Assembly (NCBI GenBank): GCA_900313435.1
Contig: OMRF01000117.1
Span: forward strand, 1 to 15,478
DNA length: 15,478 bases
Direction: 5' to 3'
Origin: an uncultured Lachnospiraceae bacterium
GTDB lineage: Bacteria; Bacillota; Clostridia; Lachnospirales; Lachnospiraceae
A program made the translations under genes and the position numbers. The notes below the pieces were generated by a model, which made no database searches, was not told the DNA's origin, and saw nothing but the letters and a program-made list of their open reading frames with translations. The stretch's first letter is position 1. Each line of letters opens with the position of its first letter. Below, one piece after another: positions 15,167-15,478 of the stretch.

Positions 15167-15478
15167 AGAGAAAATATTTTTCACGCGGTCTCGGTCTCGG
15201 CATACTTGTGACGGCTCTTCTTTTTGCTTTCGGACTTCTTTTTTACAAGCCTTCACTTTCTGATGAGGAGATAAAGGCAAGGGCGACTCTCCTTGGAATG
15301 ACAGAGACAAGCGACAGAAAAACATCCTCTGAGACTTCAGCGGCTACGTCATCCGCATCATCTTCTTCGTCATCTTCGGCGGCGACATCATCGGCGTCTT
15401 CTTCCGCTGCACCTTCAAGTTCCGCAGAGCCGGAAACTTCAGCTGCTTCTTCAGCTGAGCCCACAAAGAGCGCAGAGG
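15163..15478 (+). CDS. Membrane-anchored Ser/Ala-rich extracytoplasmic protein, 3' end outside window (MltG/YceG-annotated type?)
   Basis: Only the first 105 codons are present. Seen: a short basic N-terminus (KRKYFSR), a hydrophobic helix at about 9-28 acting as signal anchor, then LSDEEIKARATLLGM at 32-46, then a Ser/Ala/Thr/Glu low-complexity stretch from about residue 54 to the window end that looks like an extracytoplasmic spacer. The start ATG at 15163 overlaps the previous stop (ATGA) and has AAGGAG at 15147-15152. From memory, proteins with a similar SDEEI-x-x-RA-x-x-LGM segment in Lachnospiraceae flagellar operons are often annotated as YceG/MltG-like. The catalytic part, if any, lies outside the window, so the function cannot be confirmed. 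Confidence 0.8.
   Translation, partial: MKRKYFSRGLGLGILVTALLFAFGLLFYKPSLSDEEIKARATLLGMTETSDRKTSSETSAATSSASSSSSSSAATSSASSSAAPSSSAEPETSAASSAEPTKSAE
15322..15478 (+). repeat. Low-complexity Ser/Ala-codon tract
   Basis: The DNA is a run of near-repeats of TCATCTTCNGCN-type codons encoding Ser, Ala and Thr, reaching the window edge. It encodes a disordered spacer. The irregular repetition makes the tract prone to length variation by slippage. Confidence 0.7.

Noticed and set aside
15243..15464. Minus-strand open frame rich in Asp, Glu and Ala
   Set aside because: It is the complement of the Ser/Ala codon tract of the plus-strand secreted protein; the composition follows from the low-complexity DNA.

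Overview
The window is one continuous plus-strand flagellar and chemotaxis operon from a motile Gram-positive bacterium. The gene order flhB-flhA-flhF-flhG-(PilZ)-cheB-cheA-cheW-cheC-cheD-(membrane protein)-fliA/sigD-fapA-(small protein)-(SwrB-position protein)-(secreted Ser/Ala-rich protein) follows the fla/che operon of Bacillus and Clostridia. The extra genes and protein styles (a FapA/DUF342 protein after the sigma factor, a DUF6115-like coiled-coil protein, AGGAG ribosome sites, moderate GC) point to a Clostridia member, most likely Lachnospiraceae (Butyrivibrio/Roseburia-like). That placement is inference from memory, not from a search.

Layout: 1-882 is the 3' part of flhB, cut by the window edge. 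929-5440 holds flhA, flhF and flhG, tightly coupled (flhA/flhF share one base; flhF/flhG overlap by 23 bases). 5492-6256 is a YcgR-type PilZ protein, a likely c-di-GMP flagellar brake, overlapping cheB by 4 bases. 6253-11161 is the chemotaxis block cheB-cheA-cheW-cheC-cheD. 11164-11490 is a small two-helix membrane protein. 11526-12287 is the flagellar sigma factor sigma-28. 12328-13932 is fapA. 13954-14277 is a small disordered protein, and 14297-15166 is a membrane-anchored coiled-coil protein with a C-terminal helix-turn-helix. From 15163 a membrane-anchored, extracytoplasmic Ser/Ala-rich protein runs off the window. The longest non-coding gap is about 50 bases. I saw no convincing terminator, promoter, RNA gene, CRISPR array or mobile element.

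How the genes fit together: FlhA and FlhB are the export gate of the flagellar type III secretion system. FlhF and FlhG, a GTPase and its ATPase activator, set flagellar position and number. The PilZ protein links speed to c-di-GMP. CheA/CheW signal from receptors; CheB, CheC and CheD provide adaptation. Sigma-28 transcribes late flagellar genes.

The main oddity is CheB. Its methylesterase domain has the full catalytic triad, but its receiver domain has lost the phosphoacceptor aspartate (Asn54) and other switch residues, so it looks like a pseudo-receiver. Also notable are a possible 15-codon peptide bridging flhB and flhA, a degenerate G3 motif in FlhF, an FlhF with a greatly enlarged linker, and several accessory genes of unknown function, three of which (PilZ, the two-helix protein, the 107-aa protein) start with TTG.
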